Below, piece after piece: positions 12,583-23,972 of a stretch of 64,000 bases of DNA; position 1 is the stretch's first letter; every line of letters begins with the position of its first letter. This DNA comes from Aaosphaeria pasadenensis. Lineage: Eukaryota > Ascomycota > Dothideomycetes > Pleosporales. The notes under the pieces were generated by a model. It saw only the letters and a list, made by a program, of their open reading frames with translations. It was not told the DNA's origin and made no database searches. The stretch is from positions 186,001 through 250,000 of the forward strand of contig JAKLMB010000023.1 of the NCBI GenBank assembly GCA_022813625.1, given 5' to 3'. The translations under genes were made by a program, and so were the position numbers.

Positions 12583-13923
12583 TCATTCGCCAAAAGGGTA
12601 TGGCGGAAGTTCAGCCTCGTCTCCATTGACGACTTTCTCTCCCACCTCCTCCGTGCCGTTCGTCCCATTTGTGACTTCATTTTGCCCTTCTTCAGAACGC
12701 CAGACTCGCACAACCTTGTCCAAGCCTCCGCTCGCAATTAAATGTTCGCTTGGGTGTGTATCGACGGCTAGAACAGGGCTTTTGTGCCCTTCAAGCCTCT
12801 GCAATACGTTTTTCGAGCTCACGTCCCATAGCACAATAGTATTGTCCTCGCTGCCACTAGCAATAAACGCGTACTGGTAAGGAGGCTCGCCTCCATATGT
12901 CCCGAAAGCGCCCGAAAGACTGTACTTCTTGTTCATATGACCCTGATACGTCTTCACGCATTTTCCTTTCCCATCAATATAGTTCCACAAGCGAAGGCAG
13001 GAATCGAGGGTCCAAGCAAGAATGTATTTGCCGTTAGGTGAAAAGCGCACCGATGTGACCGGCGCGTTGTCTTCGTGGACCAGTGTTCGGAGACATTGGC
13101 CTGTCGCGGTGTCCCAAACTCGAATAAGTCCGTCGTTGGCGCAAGAGACAATCAAAGTGCCGTCACGTACGAAGTCGATGCCTCCAACTGGATCTGAATG
13201 GGCAGGCAGAGATCGCATCACGCGAGCTGCGCGAACGTCCCATAGGAAGACAGCCTCGTCGTAGGAGCCACTGACGAGCATATTGCCTTTGGGAGAGAAA
13301 GCGATGGAGTAGACATAGTTGTGGTGGCCAACAAATGGCGTGGGATGTGCTAAACCTGTTGTGACATTCCAGAGTCGAATTGTCTTGTCGTCTGAACCGG
13401 AAGCAATCATTTTCGAATCCGGAGACCAAGATATGATATTTACACCAGCCAGATGACCCTCAAGCGTATGCTCTAATTGCCCCGTCTTGGCATCCCAGAT
13501 TTTGATGGTACAGTCTGCCGATGCACTTGCTATCCATCGTCCATCTGGGGAAAATCTGACAGCGGAGACACCTTTCTTGTGTCCGTGAAGGATCATTGTG
13601 GGCTTATAATGCAGTTCGTTTGGCTTCGGAGGAAGAGGCGTCGATTCGGGAGACCGTGATCGCCGTCGTGATTGAGACCTCGATCGTGACCCTGAACGGG
13701 AATGCGATCCAGATTGTGGACTCCTCCTATCTCTGTAATATCTACGGTCGTCCTCACTGTCATTTTCTCTGCTGTATCTTCTTGCAGGCCTCTGCGCCAA
13801 TCGGTATGAAGCAGATCCATTCGGGGTTCCCGAGCTTGAGCGCTTTCGAGGTCGCGCATCCTCATGTTCATACTCATCCGCTTCTCTGCCTCGTTTCGGA
13901 GATGGGTCGCGAGAGTCGTCCAT
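12583..13923 (-). CDS. swd3: COMPASS complex WD40 subunit (Swd3/WDR5)
   Basis: Histone H3K4 methyltransferase complex subunit that presents the catalytic subunit and substrate, in the nucleus. The gene is a single exon of 446 residues. Residues 1-100 are a basic, Arg/Ser-rich disordered tail; from about residue 108 a seven-bladed WD40 propeller follows, starting ILHGHKKGVSAVRFSPDGRW, with regular GH..V..I.FSP and S.D..I..WD repeats. The stretch SGSEDNTIVLWD and the final ASGGLDKVVRVW match the WDR5/Swd3 group rather than generic WD proteins. The last 30 residues are acidic and low complexity. The RS-rich tail resembles splicing-factor tails, so a role outside COMPASS is possible. Divergent from ISC1 with 332 bp between start codons. 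Confidence 0.9.
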   Translation of the reverse strand: MDDSRDPSPKRGREADEYEHEDARPRKRSSSGTPNGSASYRLAQRPARRYSRENDSEDDRRYYRDRRSPQSGSHSRSGSRSRSQSRRRSRSPESTPLPPKPNELHYKPTMILHGHKKGVSAVRFSPDGRWIASASADCTIKIWDAKTGQLEHTLEGHLAGVNIISWSPDSKMIASGSDDKTIRLWNVTTGLAHPTPFVGHHNYVYSIAFSPKGNMLVSGSYDEAVFLWDVRAARVMRSLPAHSDPVGGIDFVRDGTLIVSCANDGLIRVWDTATGQCLRTLVHEDNAPVTSVRFSPNGKYILAWTLDSCLRLWNYIDGKGKCVKTYQGHMNKKYSLSGAFGTYGGEPPYQYAFIASGSEDNTIVLWDVSSKNVLQRLEGHKSPVLAVDTHPSEHLIASGGLDKVVRVWRSEEGQNEVTNGTNGTEEVGEKVVNGDEAELPPYPFGE

Positions 13924-14255
13924 ATTGGGATTAGGCTAGGGTCTGACGACGCGAGCTTCTGGCAATAGATATATATTTCCTGGACCTTGTTGCAGAGCGG
14001 TCGCTTGGTTGGTGCTGATAAAAGGGTATCTAAAGTGTTGGCTGAATAGTAAGTTGTAAGGTTGTTTTGACAGAGCTCAATGGGACAAACGAGAAAGATG
14101 GACGCGGTCCGCAAATATTCTGCCGTACCGGCGCGTCGATCGCTAGGGCGGTGAGTAGACGCATCCTTGATCCCTGTTCGAGCTTCCATGACCGACCCCA
14201 TCCTTGGATCTCCAATTCGCATGATACTTTTAAGAACATCGATACACCCGTCAAC
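13924..14255. promoter_or_regulatory. Shared promoter region SWD3/ISC1
   Basis: Divergent 332 bp gap between the two start codons. The upstream open frame that runs into ISC1 begins at TTG (14067) and has no other ATG before 14256, so this stretch is taken as leader and promoter. Confidence 0.5.
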
Positions 14256-15707
14256 ATGACAGAAGTGGGACAAAGTGGCCCTACGAGCTTAAGAATACTG
14301 TCTTTAAACTGCTGGGGTCTCAAGTTCATCTCGAAACTTCGCAATGAACGCCTAGCAGAAATAGGAAATCAGATAGCTGCCGCTGAATTTCCTCCAGATA
14401 TTGTTGGATTGCAAGAGTGCTGGACGCAACAGGACTACAATGCTATTCGTGAAAGAACGAAACACATTCTTCCCTACGGAAAGTTCTATCATAGTGGAAT
14501 ATTCGGTGGCGGCCTAGTCATTCTCTCACGATGGCCAATCGAGGAAAGCAGCATGTGGAGATATCCACTGAATGGACGTCCCGCAGCGTTTTATCGTGGA
14601 GACTGGTTTGTCGGCAAAGGTGTTGCTTGTGCAAGAATTAGAATGGGCCCGACACGGAGAGACATTGCAGAAGTATTCTGCACTCACGTAAGGCTTCCCT
14701 ACCCCTAAAGAGCTATCCCTTCAGTCCATCTAACGAAGACCCAGTTGCACGCCCCCTATGAATCGGAGCCACATGATTCATACATTTGTCACCGCACAGC
14801 ACAAGCTTGGGAAATAACGAAGCTCATGCGAGGTGCTGCCGAGAGAGGCCATCTTGTCATTGGCCTAGGCGACTTCAACATGATACCGCTGTCCTTAGCA
14901 CATCGAATTATCGAAACACATTCGCCTGTTCGCGATGTCTGGCGCATAATTCATCCCGATTCATCCATTGGAGCTGCAAAAGACAAAGTCGAAAAGCTCA
15001 GAGGCTTGCCCATGCCTAACGCAGAATTCAATCTCACCGTGAATGGTGCTACCTGCGATAGTGCGTTCAACTCATGGCGTTGGAACCATGCTCACCAAAA
15101 GCGACTTGCCAAAGGGGAAAACGTGGTTATAGAGCCGACCGTCGATGATCCTCATGCAAAGAGGCTCGACTACATCTTCTTCAGCAGCGGATCTCATCAT
15201 GACGCAGCAACTGGAGAGAACACGGCGGAATGGAGCCTAAAGGATGCAAGTGTGGGAATGACTATGAGGCACCCAACTCTGCACTGCTCACTAAGCGATC
15301 ATTTCTCCGTTGAGGTTACTCTAGTAAGAAGTACAGCATCGGCATCATCTGTGGAACATAGTCCTTGGGCCCTGCCAGAGAAGTATTTGGAACTCAATAC
15401 ATATGATGAGATCCTGGCGACTATCACCAAATACACAGCGCGTGAACGGACGCAGCGACGACTACGAATGGGACACTTTGGCTATCAGCTTTGCCTAAGC
15501 ATTGGATGTCTGATCGGCGTCTGGTGGGCACCCCACAACTACGTTGCTTTCATTTTGATGCTGATCAGTACATTCGGATTGAGTCTTGGTGTCTTAGAAG
15601 GACTGATGGGTGGTTTGTTCGTTGGAAGTGAGTTGAGAGCGTTGCGAGAGTTCGAGTGGGAAGTGAAGAACACGCGAGCCAGAGCAGCAACAAAACAACA
15701 GGAGTAA
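14256..15707 (+). CDS. isc1: Inositol phosphosphingolipid phospholipase C / neutral sphingomyelinase (Isc1)
   Basis: Cleaves the head group of complex sphingolipids to give ceramide at ER or mitochondrial membranes. Two exons, 14256-14687 and 14745-15707, phase 0, 464 residues. It belongs to the Mg-dependent endonuclease/exonuclease/phosphatase fold: LSLNCWGL with Asn18, GLQECW with metal-binding Glu54, GLGDFNMIP with Asp187 and Asn189, and SLSDHFSVEV with the catalytic Asp329-His330 pair. Two hydrophobic helices at about 389-405 and 409-432 form the usual C-terminal membrane anchor. All catalytic motifs are intact. Exon 2 begins with TTG, read as Leu after splicing. Confidence 0.94.
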
Positions 15708-16035
15708 CGATATAATTAATTAGCAAGGATTCACGTTACAATCACTAATATTTTCACTTGATTCTCTCCTATTGTTACGTTTGAATACCGAATATCACGT
15801 TGAATCCAGACAATAAGATGGGATTATGTAATCGCCAAGCTTCAACGACCTAGTTGCATTGGCCTCTGAGATTCATCGATCAGTAGAAGCAACAATCTCT
15901 CTTCTTCTCCAACTTCGACAACACCTACATCTCCTCTATCCCGGTCGCGAATTAACGCGCCGCTTTGGGATATATCGCTTACCACCACGATTATTCTAGC
16001 GGTCACTCGACGCAACTGCGCCGCGGTCTTCCAAA
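15708..16035. promoter_or_regulatory. Intergenic region, 3' of ISC1 and promoter of TAF12
   Basis: Tandem gap of 328 bp holding the ISC1 3' end and the TAF12 leader. No further feature recognised. Confidence 0.45.
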
Positions 16036-18133
16036 ATGAGCAATCCGCAGGCTCAAGGCTCCCAAGGGCCTCCCCAACAACCACCACAGATGCTCAAGGC
16101 TGAAGATATAGTAAAGCTTCACAGCTTGAATGCGGATCAGAAGCAGAAATACAGGCCGGCGATGGAAAATTTCTGGAATATCTACAACACAAAGGCAGTT
16201 GGTAGCCCAGAGCACAACCAGGCAAAGGCAAAGTTAGCGGAATGGTCCAGCAAACTCATTAGCCAAGAACGAGCATATCGACTCAAAATGAAGCAGCAGC
16301 AGGCTGCTCAGCAGCAGCAACAGCAGCAGCAGCAGGGTCAAAATCAACAGACTCAGCAATCCCCACAACCAGGCAATGAGCAACAACAACAGCAGCAAGC
16401 GCAGCAGACACCGCAACCACAACCGCAAGCGCAACAGCAGCAGACTCAACCGCAAGCGCAGCAGCAACAGCAACCACCACAGCAGCCACAATCAGCACAG
16501 GCAACGGCTCAGCAGCAACAGCAGGATGGTGCAAATCAGGCGGCACCCTCGCAAACCCCTCAGCAGGGTAATGCAGCTCGTCCCCAAGCAGCGCAGCAAA
16601 ACTCCAATCAGCCACCGCCCGAGATCATGAAGCACGTTCTAAGCTTTCCCGTTCGTCTTCCACCGGATGGAGGTATACAAGAAGGCACGCCTGAGGGAGA
16701 TGCAAAAGTCAAAGAGCTTCGGAGTTCCTATACATTGGCGTTGATGAGGCAGAAGAAAGCGCAAGAGCGGTTGGCTCTGTTCAACAATATGATGGAGAAC
16801 AGGGAAAAGGCGGGACAGCCACTTGGACCAGACGTCCTCAATCAGAAGCAAGTAATGCTCAATGAATATTCCGGAGCGAAGAAGTTCGTCGATGATTTCA
16901 GGACGAAACAGGCGCAATGGAAGGCAGAGCATGAGCGGCGAAATTCTCAGGCTGGAGGCCAGGCTCAGCACCCACAAGGTCAAGGCGCGCAACCTCAACA
17001 AGCTCAGACCCAACAATCACCTCAAGCCGCGCAACAGTCGCAGCCGCAACAAGCGCAGGGACAAGTGCAGGGACAAGGCCAACAGCAGCAACAATCACAA
17101 CCGCAACAGCAGCCTGTTGTGAAGCAAGAAACACAACCACAGATCAAGATTGAGGGTGGACAGCAACCACAACAATTCCCCAACGTGCCTATGGGGCAGC
17201 AACAGAATCAACAGATACCACCAGGCATGCAGCAACCGCGACCGCCGCCTGCTGTTCATTCGCAGTCGATGCCGCATCCAAACCAAGCCCAATTCGGCCA
17301 AAACCCTCAACAGCAACAACAGCAGATGCAACGCCCGCAAATTAACCCACTCGCAGCAAATGCCCACGCCCAGCAGCATCATCAACAATCGCCACATCCT
17401 CAGTCCGCCACCTCTGCCGGGCCTCCGGTACCCCTCACTCACCAGGCAGCAGTAAGCGCGGCGCAAAGATCGTACTCGCAACCCGATCAGAGGACAGGCA
17501 CTCCTATGCAAGGAGGCCCCGGCAGTTTCCAAGCTCCTGGAAGCCGTGAGCGCGAACAATTGAATAACCCTAAACTCCCGATTCCACGATCACTAAACGT
17601 TACTCAACCTGTACCTGTAGGAATGGGTCAAGCGCGTCCGACAATGAGCGGCCCGGCGAACGGCGCACCTGGATCCATGGGCCAACCAGTCATCAATAAG
17701 TTCCCTCCATTTCAACTTGAGGGCGAGGGCGACCGGGTGCTCAGCAAACGCAAGCTCGACGAACTTGTTCGGCAGGTCACTGGTGGTGCAGAGGACGCGC
17801 TTACTCCAGAGGTTGAGGAGGTATAGCACCATAATTACAGCCTCTAAGTGAAAGACACGCTAACTCTTTTAGACAATGCTCGCACTCGCAGACGAATTCG
17901 TTGACAACGTGATTGGCTCAGCGTGCAAGCTTGCAAAGCTCCGTGAATCACCTCAACTGGAGATTCGCGACCTGCAGCTGATCTTGGAGCGCAACTACAA
18001 CATCCGCATTCCAGGTTACGCCTCTGATGAGGTTCGCACCGTCCGCAAGGTCGTACCTGCCCCCGGATGGACACAGAAGATGAATGCAGTGCAAGCTGCA
18101 AAGGTGATGAACTCAGGAAAGACAGACATCTGA
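16036..18133 (+). CDS. taf12: TFIID/SAGA subunit TAF12 with long glutamine-rich region
   Basis: Histone-fold subunit shared by TFIID and SAGA; pairs with TAF4 or Ada1 in the nucleus. Two exons, 16036-17820 and 17873-18133, phase 0, 681 residues. Residues 1-90 hold a conserved helical segment (ADQKQKYRPAMENFWNIYNT). Residues about 90-195 and 300-470 are Gln-rich, built from CAG and CAA codons. The histone fold spans the splice site, from SKRKLDELVRQVTGG to MLALADEFVDNVIGSACKLA and LEIRDLQLILERNYNIRIPG. A second conserved helical part (about 200-300) sits between the two Gln blocks. The unusually long Gln-rich N-terminus is typical of Pezizomycotina TAF12 and makes the protein much longer than its animal counterpart. 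Confidence 0.94.
16291..16620 (+). repeat. CAG/CAA-rich coding tract (polyglutamine)
   Basis: Imperfect CAG/CAA runs inside TAF12 encoding glutamine stretches broken by Pro and Ala. Mixed codons should limit slippage; length variation between strains is likely. Confidence 0.85.
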
Positions 18134-18697
18134 GTGGCTCGTATGATACCCCGTTCAAGTAGCAATTTTGGAGGATCGATTTCTGGCGTTTGGTATCTCA
18201 GGAGGTTATGGTGCAGGTGTGGAGCTTTCCTATGAATGAAGGACCACGATTGCATTGGGAAGTAAATGGCGCATATCTGACAATGGCTGGAAGGCTTGTG
18301 AATGCGTCAATTGCACAAGTCAGATAAAGATGTCAAATAGACATCTTAGCTGATCAAAGAAGCTTAATTAATATCATATTCATCCAAATCACATGTGACC
18401 GTCTATAATTGATATCACTACCACGAGGTTCCTTGAACTGGGTACACTTCTAGAAGATTGGTATATTTTATATTCGTGTTGCGCTATATAAGAGGAAACA
18501 CCTCTTCCGAAACGCCAACGGCCCATGCAAGATCTTCACAAAAGCGAAGACGATGCTGCTACGAAAGCTGGTATCCACATGAAAGCAATCATATACCTGT
18601 ATCGCGCGTATCTACTGCCAACCTTTCGACTCCTGAAACAGCAGCCCTCCGGAGCCCCTAGATCATCCCATCATACATTCGTCTCTCTGTTATAGGC
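18134..18697. other. Convergent intergenic region TAF12/MCM2
   Basis: 564 bp between two stop codons, AT-rich around 18355-18500. Short frames only; no RNA gene recognised. Confidence 0.5.
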
Positions 18698-21397
18698 TCA
18701 TGCAGCTGCCCTCGCACCTTGACGTCCGCCTTGAGCCGGTGCCCTTACGGCACCAGGCCGATTGAGGGTGTATTTGGCAAAGGCCCTTGCCAGAGCCTTC
18801 TTCGCTGAGACCTTCTGTGAACCAACGAAGGAGTCAACGGCGACCGCGATAGCGCGATCAATGTCCTGAGAAGAGCAGTACTCGGACAATCTCATTTTGC
18901 AAAATGATTCACTGATTCGCATGATGGCTTCCAGATGACGAACCTGCCGTGTGTTAGTAGGCCTCCTTGGTAGACGGTATGATTTGAAGGCGTCAACTTA
19001 CAGTGATGGGGTAAGCACCGGTTGCTAAAGATTCTCTCCTCATGTCTGCAAAGAGACGAGCAACTTTGTCCTGGTCAATCTGATACAGCTTTGGTCGTAT
19101 CTTTTCACGAGCATAAAGGATGTATTTCCTCAACAGCTCCTGGGGAATTTCGCCTTCTTTGCTGGGTTGTTCCTCGGAATCGACGTCCATGCTTGCTTCG
19201 TCTTCTTCACCATCTTGAGTTGCCGCCTTGGCCTTGTTGGAGAAGCCGTAGGTTGCGTTGGCTAGTGGATGAGCACGACCATGGGAGTTGACCACAAATT
19301 TCGCCAGGCGCTCGTCTTCGCTGGGATCCACTGTATCGCGAACAACGCAGAGAATATCGAAACGGGACAAGATAGGTTCTGTCAGCTCAACATTCTGGGA
19401 GAACGGAATCGTGGAGTTGTAGCGGCCACCAATCGGATTGGCTGCAGCAACGACTGCACATCGAGCTTGCAGAGTGGTAACAATACCAGCCTTGGAGATA
19501 GAGATGGTCTGCTGTTCCATAGCTTCGTGAATCGAGGTACGATCTTGGTCATTCATCTTGTCGAACTCATCAATCAGGCACGTTCCCTTGTCAGCCAGTA
19601 CCAGTGCTCCTCCCTCTAACGTCCATTCGCTGGTCATAGGATCACGACGAACGGAGGCAGTAAGACCGACTGCAGATGCACCTTGACCAGTCGCGAAAAC
19701 CGCGCGGTGTGCCGTCTTCTCGATATATTTGAGAATCTGAGATTTAGCTGTACCAGGGTCACCGAGGAGGAGTACATTGATATCGCCACGGATCGAGTGC
19801 CGGCCGGGGGCTTCTTTACTGACGCCACCAAACAATGAAAGGGCAACAGCAGTCTTGATGTCTGTGTGGCCATAAATACTTGGAGCAATGGAATTGATAA
19901 TCTTATCGACAATCCTCGGATCCCTGGCAAGCTGGCGGATCTTACGTTCGTCCTCCTCTGTCAGACGGAATCCAGCAAGCTGGTCATGCGATTTCACGAC
20001 ATGATTAGCCTCGATAATGGTGGCGAAAACCGGGAAACCGTTCTTGTTGTTCAAGGCCGCATCGTAATTGTTACGATAGATACCAGTGACTTCGATCTCC
20101 TCGCCAGGCTTGGCCGAATCAATGAGATCCCAGAGAAGAATAACCTCTCGGTGTCGGGGCAGACGACCAGCAGGCACAGTACCGGGTGACTCTTGGAGCG
20201 TAAGCTTCTGATAATTACGGTAGACGGTCCTTTCCGAGTTGACTGTGAAGGGGCCTCGTGACTGGCAGTTCTGGCAGAATGAGATCTTGACCTCTACGTT
20301 CGAATCCTGGTGGAAGGGGCCCAGAGTCGTGCCGCACTTGGTGCAGTCAAATTTGACATACTTGAGCTGCGGGAAGACTCCACTTCGTCGAGTGACGACA
20401 CCACTGACGCGAACCAAACAGTTAAGGTGAGTTTGACGCAATTGTCGGAGGGTGTACTGGACCGGAATATCTGTCATACGGACATGGATCTCGGAATGAA
20501 TGCGCTCATAGTCGGGATAGTGGATCAATGTGACCTCCAGGGCCACTGCATCGAAGATCTTCAACATCTCCGTCGGTGAATTGGCCAGCCAGAAAGCCAG
20601 TGTTGCTTTCGACTCGGCAAGGTGGTCGAAAGAGACCTCCAAGGACTCGGCATTTATTTCACCAAGCGTTCTAATCCGTGTACCATAGACGGAGCTCCCG
20701 TGTTCGTCCGTGTATTCAGTCAAGAATGACTTGAACTCGCGGAAAATGGTCTTTGCTACTGCAGGCTGTGCAACCCAATCGGTGAGTGTTGCAGCCTTGA
20801 CATCTGCCAATGCTTCAAGCGACAGCTCCTCATTCATGATGTCATCTTCCATGTCCATATCATCTTGATCCTCGTCGTATCGGCGTCGGCGCCGACGAGG
20901 CTGTCTCGTAAGATCTGCAAGCGCATCTTCGTCTTCATCAGGCAGAAATGCGACCGGCATACGGCGTCTAGCCTCTCGGTCTCGGGCATTGAGACGTCGC
21001 TCTAGCTCACGCCTGCTGGCAACATCCATATCACCATATTCCTCGTCGTCAATGTCAGCGGTGTCGTAAGCATCGGTTTGGCGCTCTCGATAATCCCGTT
21101 CAAAATCATCTGCAAAAAGGTCGATGCCCTCTGCCTCCTCGGCATCTTCATCTAAATCGTCAACATCAGGGATAAGGTCTTCATCGTCAAGAATATCGAT
21201 ATCCGGCTCATCATCATGCGGCAGCATTGGAGGTGAAGAGCCCAGCGCTAAGGTTGTTTTAGCTGTGCATACGCCATGTTACGTTGGCATAACTCACGGC
21301 TCGACGGCGGATGCGCCGCAGATGATGGAAGATCGTCATCCTCTCTCGAACGCTTCGTGCGCCTGCTCGGTCCAGGACCACGGTTTGCGGAAGACAT
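18698..21397 (-). CDS. mcm2: MCM2, subunit of the replicative helicase
   Basis: AAA+ subunit of the MCM2-7 DNA helicase loaded at replication origins. Three exons, 21298-21397, 19002-21247, 18698-18943, give 863 residues. The N-terminal 170 residues are acidic with Arg-rich patches, as expected for the histone-binding and kinase-target tail of MCM2. Zinc-binding Cys pairs are at about 335/338 and 358/361, Walker A GDPGTAKS at 529-536, Walker B LIDEFD at 591-596 and the arginine finger SRFD at 661-664. The last exon starts VRHLEAIMRISE, the conserved sensor/lid region, and ends in an Arg/Ala/Gly tail. Start chosen at MSSANRG, since the frame further upstream has no similar support. An MluI cell-cycle box lies upstream (separate entry). 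Confidence 0.97.
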
Positions 21398-22011
21398 GTT
21401 GGATCGAAGTGGTGAACTACGCAAGGTCAGGACTGGCGGTAAGGAGGGGTAGTGGCTGGGGAGTCTTCGCAATTATTGAAATTGCGAGAGGAGGATACGT
21501 ACCTCATATCGACTGTGAATGCACTTCGAATTTGGATTTACGATCTTATGCTATCACAATCAACGGAGGATGTGCGAGCACCTTGGAGGGGTGAATTGTG
21601 AAAGTGGAGCTGGAGCGAAAAGGGTTGGACGCGACGCCGAGAGAACGCGAGACGCGTCTTCATTAAACCCCGATGGGGATTAGCGCAACGTTCATGTTCA
21701 TGGACAGCAACGAGCAATCGAAGAGTAAATGACAGCAGATCTGAACAACCCCATTTCTACAATTGGTACTATTCTCCACGCGAGCAATTCTTCTTTACAT
21801 CTCTTGCCCATCAAAGTTTCCCCTCATCGCCCGGAAGATCTCCCATTGGTGGTTCCCTTAACCAAGCTAGCAGGGCCGTCACAATCGAGGCGACGTCGGA
21901 CATACTCCGCACTTACCTTAAAGCTGTATCACCGTACCTTTGACGTCGCCTGCGCTGCGCATCGCATGACTTCTCCTTTCGCAATTCTTCCCATCGTGTC
22001 CCTTATTCAGT
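21398..22011. promoter_or_regulatory. Shared promoter region MCM2/UBR7
   Basis: Divergent 614 bp gap. It contains the ACGCGT box described separately and a second, imperfect GACGCGAC near 21629. Nothing else supported. Confidence 0.5.
21652..21657. promoter_or_regulatory. MluI cell-cycle box (ACGCGT) upstream of MCM2
   Basis: Perfect ACGCGT about 255 bp upstream of the MCM2 start codon, within the divergent promoter. In yeasts MBF (Mbp1-Swi6 type) binds this motif to drive G1/S expression of replication genes including MCM genes. Function here is inferred from motif and position; a six-base palindrome can occur by chance. Confidence 0.45.
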
Positions 22012-23777
22012 ATGGCCAGTTCACAGGCTTCTGAAGCCTTACAGTCGAAGCCGCGTACCAGCAGTATCTCTCAAGCATCCGAGAACTCTCAGACAGCAGC
22101 AGAGTTAGTCGAACCTAGAACCACACGATCATTGCACCATACTAATGTTTGCACAGCTTCATTAAGGAGCAGCTGAATCTCGAGGCTGAGGCCCGCGAAG
22201 CCCTTCCATATCAATTTGATACATGCACACGCGACCTAGGCGCAATTCGACAGAGCCTCTTCTCATGCTTGACCTGCAATCCTCCCCCGATTGACCCTTC
22301 CGACGAATATACCGCAGCTGGTGTTTGCTATTCTTGCTCAATCTCTTGCCATGGCGAACATACCCTCGTGGAGCTCTTTAACAAGCGCAACTTTGTTTGC
22401 GACTGTGGAACCACACGCCTACCGGATACCAGCCCATGCACGTTGCGTGTGAACCCCGCCAACGGACAGAAAGGAGATATCACTGGCGAAGAAGCGGCGA
22501 AGGGTAATAAATATAATCAGAATTTTCGGAATAGATTCTGCGGCTGTGAAGAAGACTATGACCCACACCAGGAGAAGGGTACCATGTTTCAATGCCTGGG
22601 GTTGGGTTATGCAGATAATGGGGGATGTGGAGAAGATTGGTGGCATCCCGAGTGTCTTGTCGGCCTCAGTCGCGAGGAATATAAGAAAAGCATCCAGAAG
22701 CCAAACAAAGAGACTACAGATGGTGCTACGTCTGGGGAAAGGCCCCCTGGAGGCATACATCGACAAATCAGCTTCAGCAGGTCCGAGGAAGACATCAACG
22801 GCGACGAAGAGGATGCACGAAGGCCTTCTATTGTGACCGACATTGCAGCAAGTAACGGTGTTGTTGCCAGTAACGAAGCAGAGGAAGACGAGCCCGAAGA
22901 TGAAGACGACCCGCTCCCTCCAGGATTCCCAAATGAAGACGACTTTGATCACCTCATATGCTACAAATGTGTAGAGGCGAACCCATGGATCAAGCGCTAT
23001 GCTAACACATCTGGTTTCCTGCCACCACTTTTCAACGATGCAACATTGAACTCTGCAAAAGACCACTCCGCAACACCTACCGAGGCAACGATTACTGAGT
23101 CTAGGAAACGTAAGGCATCCGACTCGGAAGAAACTCACTCATCCCTCCAGCCCATGGCTGCCCCGCCCAAGCGCCAGAAGTCCGAAGATCCTACTTCAGC
23201 TCTCAATCCTATCCCCGAAGACTCAACAACAACGACTACCCTCCCCATCACGCCCAAGAAACCCAGTCCGGATTCGTCGATATGTAAATACGAACTACTC
23301 CCCTCAGCCCCTACAGAAACCACACCCTTCACACTATTCCTTAAGGAGGACTTCCGCGACCATTTCTGTCACTGCCCAGTCCATTTCCCCCTCCTAAAAC
23401 CCTTCCCCCAACTCCTAGAGGAAGAAGACACCTACGAGCCCCCTGTCTCCGAAGATGGCAATGAGGCGCCAGCCTCCGCGGGAACAGGCTCCATCTACGA
23501 CCGAGGCGAGGCTGCATTTAGCAACATGGATCGAATGCAGGCTATTCAAGGTGCCATGGCATATGCACATCTAAAGGATGGCTTGAAAGCTTTCCTGCAG
23601 CCGTTCGCGGAAAGTGGACAAGCAGTCGGTGCGGAAGACATCAAAGCATATTTCGAGAAACTGAGAGGCGATGACAAAGGCATCGCGGAGGCGGCTGGCG
23701 GTGCAAAGAAGGCCGATGCAGATGATGATAGTGGTGGTGACGGAGGCGATAGTCGTAAGGAACAGAGTGGCTATTGA
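22012..23777 (+). CDS. UBR7/Mlo2-type protein with UBR box and PHD-like finger
   Basis: Putative N-recognin-type E3 ubiquitin ligase related to human UBR7 and fission yeast Mlo2. Exons 22012-22103 and 22157-23777 give 570 residues; the intron (22104-22156) has a GTTAGT donor and a TACTAAT branch site. The UBR box covers about residues 68-133, rich in Cys and His (CYSCSISCHGEH, FVCDCGTTRLPD). A PHD-like zinc finger follows at about 158-225 (FCGCEEDYDP, GCGEDWWHPECL). Middle and C-terminal parts are acidic and disordered with a Lys/Arg-rich patch (RKRKASDSEE), and a last conserved block FLKEDFRDHFCHCPVHFPLLKPFP. Ligase activity and substrates are inferred from the family. The short first exon with only 30 residues is the least certain part. 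Confidence 0.88.
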
Positions 23778-23972
23778 ATATGCATCTTCGAGTCTCTTAG
23801 TACTATTATTTCATTCAAATTTGGACTTTTTCTTGATCTCGCACGGCGAAGAGAGTGGCATCCTCTCTTGTCAACGACGGACGTTGGTGTTTTGGTAAAG
23901 TCACAGAAAAGTAGTGATAACTAGCAAGGGTATCAAGTTTTCTATTTTCCCTGAATTCATCTGCCAAAAGGC

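Noticed and set aside
14067..14255. N-terminal extension of ISC1
   Set aside because: The extension starts at TTG and has no ATG until 14256, where the conserved protein begins.
16234..16491. Leucine-rich minus-strand frame over the polyglutamine tract
   Set aside because: Leu runs are the complement of CAG/CAA repeats in TAF12.
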